Origin: DATKWV01 sp035529405
GTDB lineage: Bacteria; Planctomycetota; Phycisphaerae; Sedimentisphaerales; Anaerobacaceae
Length of the DNA stretch: 5,573 nucleotides
Direction of reading: 5' to 3'
Assembly: GCA_035529405.1 (NCBI GenBank)
Contig: DATKWV010000169.1
Span: forward strand, 1 to 5,573
Below are positions 5,488 through 5,573 of this stretch, one piece after another (within the stretch, counting starts at the first letter, position 1; every line of letters starts with the position of its first letter). A model generated the notes under the pieces. That model was not told the origin of the DNA. It made no database searches and saw only the letters and a program-made list of their open reading frames with translations. The translations under genes were made by a program, and so were the position numbers.

Positions 5488-5573
5488 ATGATAGTCCTCG
5501 TACAAGCAACAGTGTTAACGGTCGGCCTTAACGGCAAAAACGAAGTCCTCCGTGAACTGCCGATTAGATTAAT
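5488..5573 (+). CDS. Possible start of an unidentified gene (partial, runs off the right edge)
   Basis: From the ATG at 5488 the frame stays open for 28 codons to the window end, reading MIVLVQATVLTVGLNGKNEV and then LRELPIRL. An alternative GTG start lies in the same frame at 5512. The only ribosome-site-like sequence is GGGAAG at 5478-5483, which is weak. Codon choices (GGC, GTC, CTC, AAC) resemble those of the large gene, which mildly favours a real gene. The fragment matches no family I recognise. A minus-strand frame is also open across this stretch, so chance remains a serious alternative. Confidence 0.25.
   Translation, partial: MIVLVQATVLTVGLNGKNEVLRELPIRL

Noticed and set aside
5172..5573. 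Minus-strand frame open from the right edge down to a stop at 5172-5174
   Set aside because: It stays open for over 130 codons, so it could be the end of a gene. The translation is rich in Cys, Asn and Tyr, has no recognisable domain and lacks the codon bias of the large gene. Kept only as a possibility; sequence to the right of the window would settle it.

Overview
The window is dominated by one very large secreted-protein gene (883-4992, 1369 residues) with a strong ribosome binding site and its own intrinsic terminator. A divergent gene is cut off by the left edge. The organism is probably a member of the Planctomycetota, possibly the Phycisphaerae/Sedimentisphaerales side. That is inference from protein style: a DUF1565-like beta-helix start (FYVDPLNGND), a beta-helix closing motif of the SxAIDxG...PDAGCYEY kind, PKD and LamG modules strung together in one giant extracellular protein, and moderate GC. 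No marker gene proves it.

Layout. 1-325 (minus strand) is the first 108 codons of a glycosyltransferase related to glycogen/starch synthases. 326-882 is a long divergent intergenic region. It holds a good minus-strand -10 (TATAAT) for the glycosyltransferase, a weaker plus-strand candidate, a 10-bp perfect inverted repeat, a second small hairpin and a textbook Shine-Dalgarno sequence. 883-4992 is the modular protein. 5021-5062 is a strong intrinsic terminator, enclosed by an outer 10-bp inverted repeat that starts inside the stop codon. 5101-5487 shows no convincing gene. It contains a diverged repeat pair about 60 bp apart and one exact DnaA-box sequence. 5488-5573 may be the first codons of another plus-strand gene, but support is thin.

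The large protein reads, in order: an unusually long pre-signal segment, a signal peptide, a right-handed parallel beta-helix (about 60-495), a PKD domain (504-590), an SbsA/Big_5-like Ig domain (595-684), a LamG/concanavalin-like domain (688-890), two closely related Ig-like (He_PIG/cadherin-like) domains (898-1062), a golvesin/xanthan-lyase C-terminal-like domain (1070-1198) and a final beta-sandwich module (1203-1369). The likely role is binding and possibly cleaving a polysaccharide outside the cell. The beta-helix is the only candidate catalytic part and its activity is unproven. The gene appears to stand alone, with no visible partner gene. I see no CRISPR array, tRNA, rRNA or insertion sequence.
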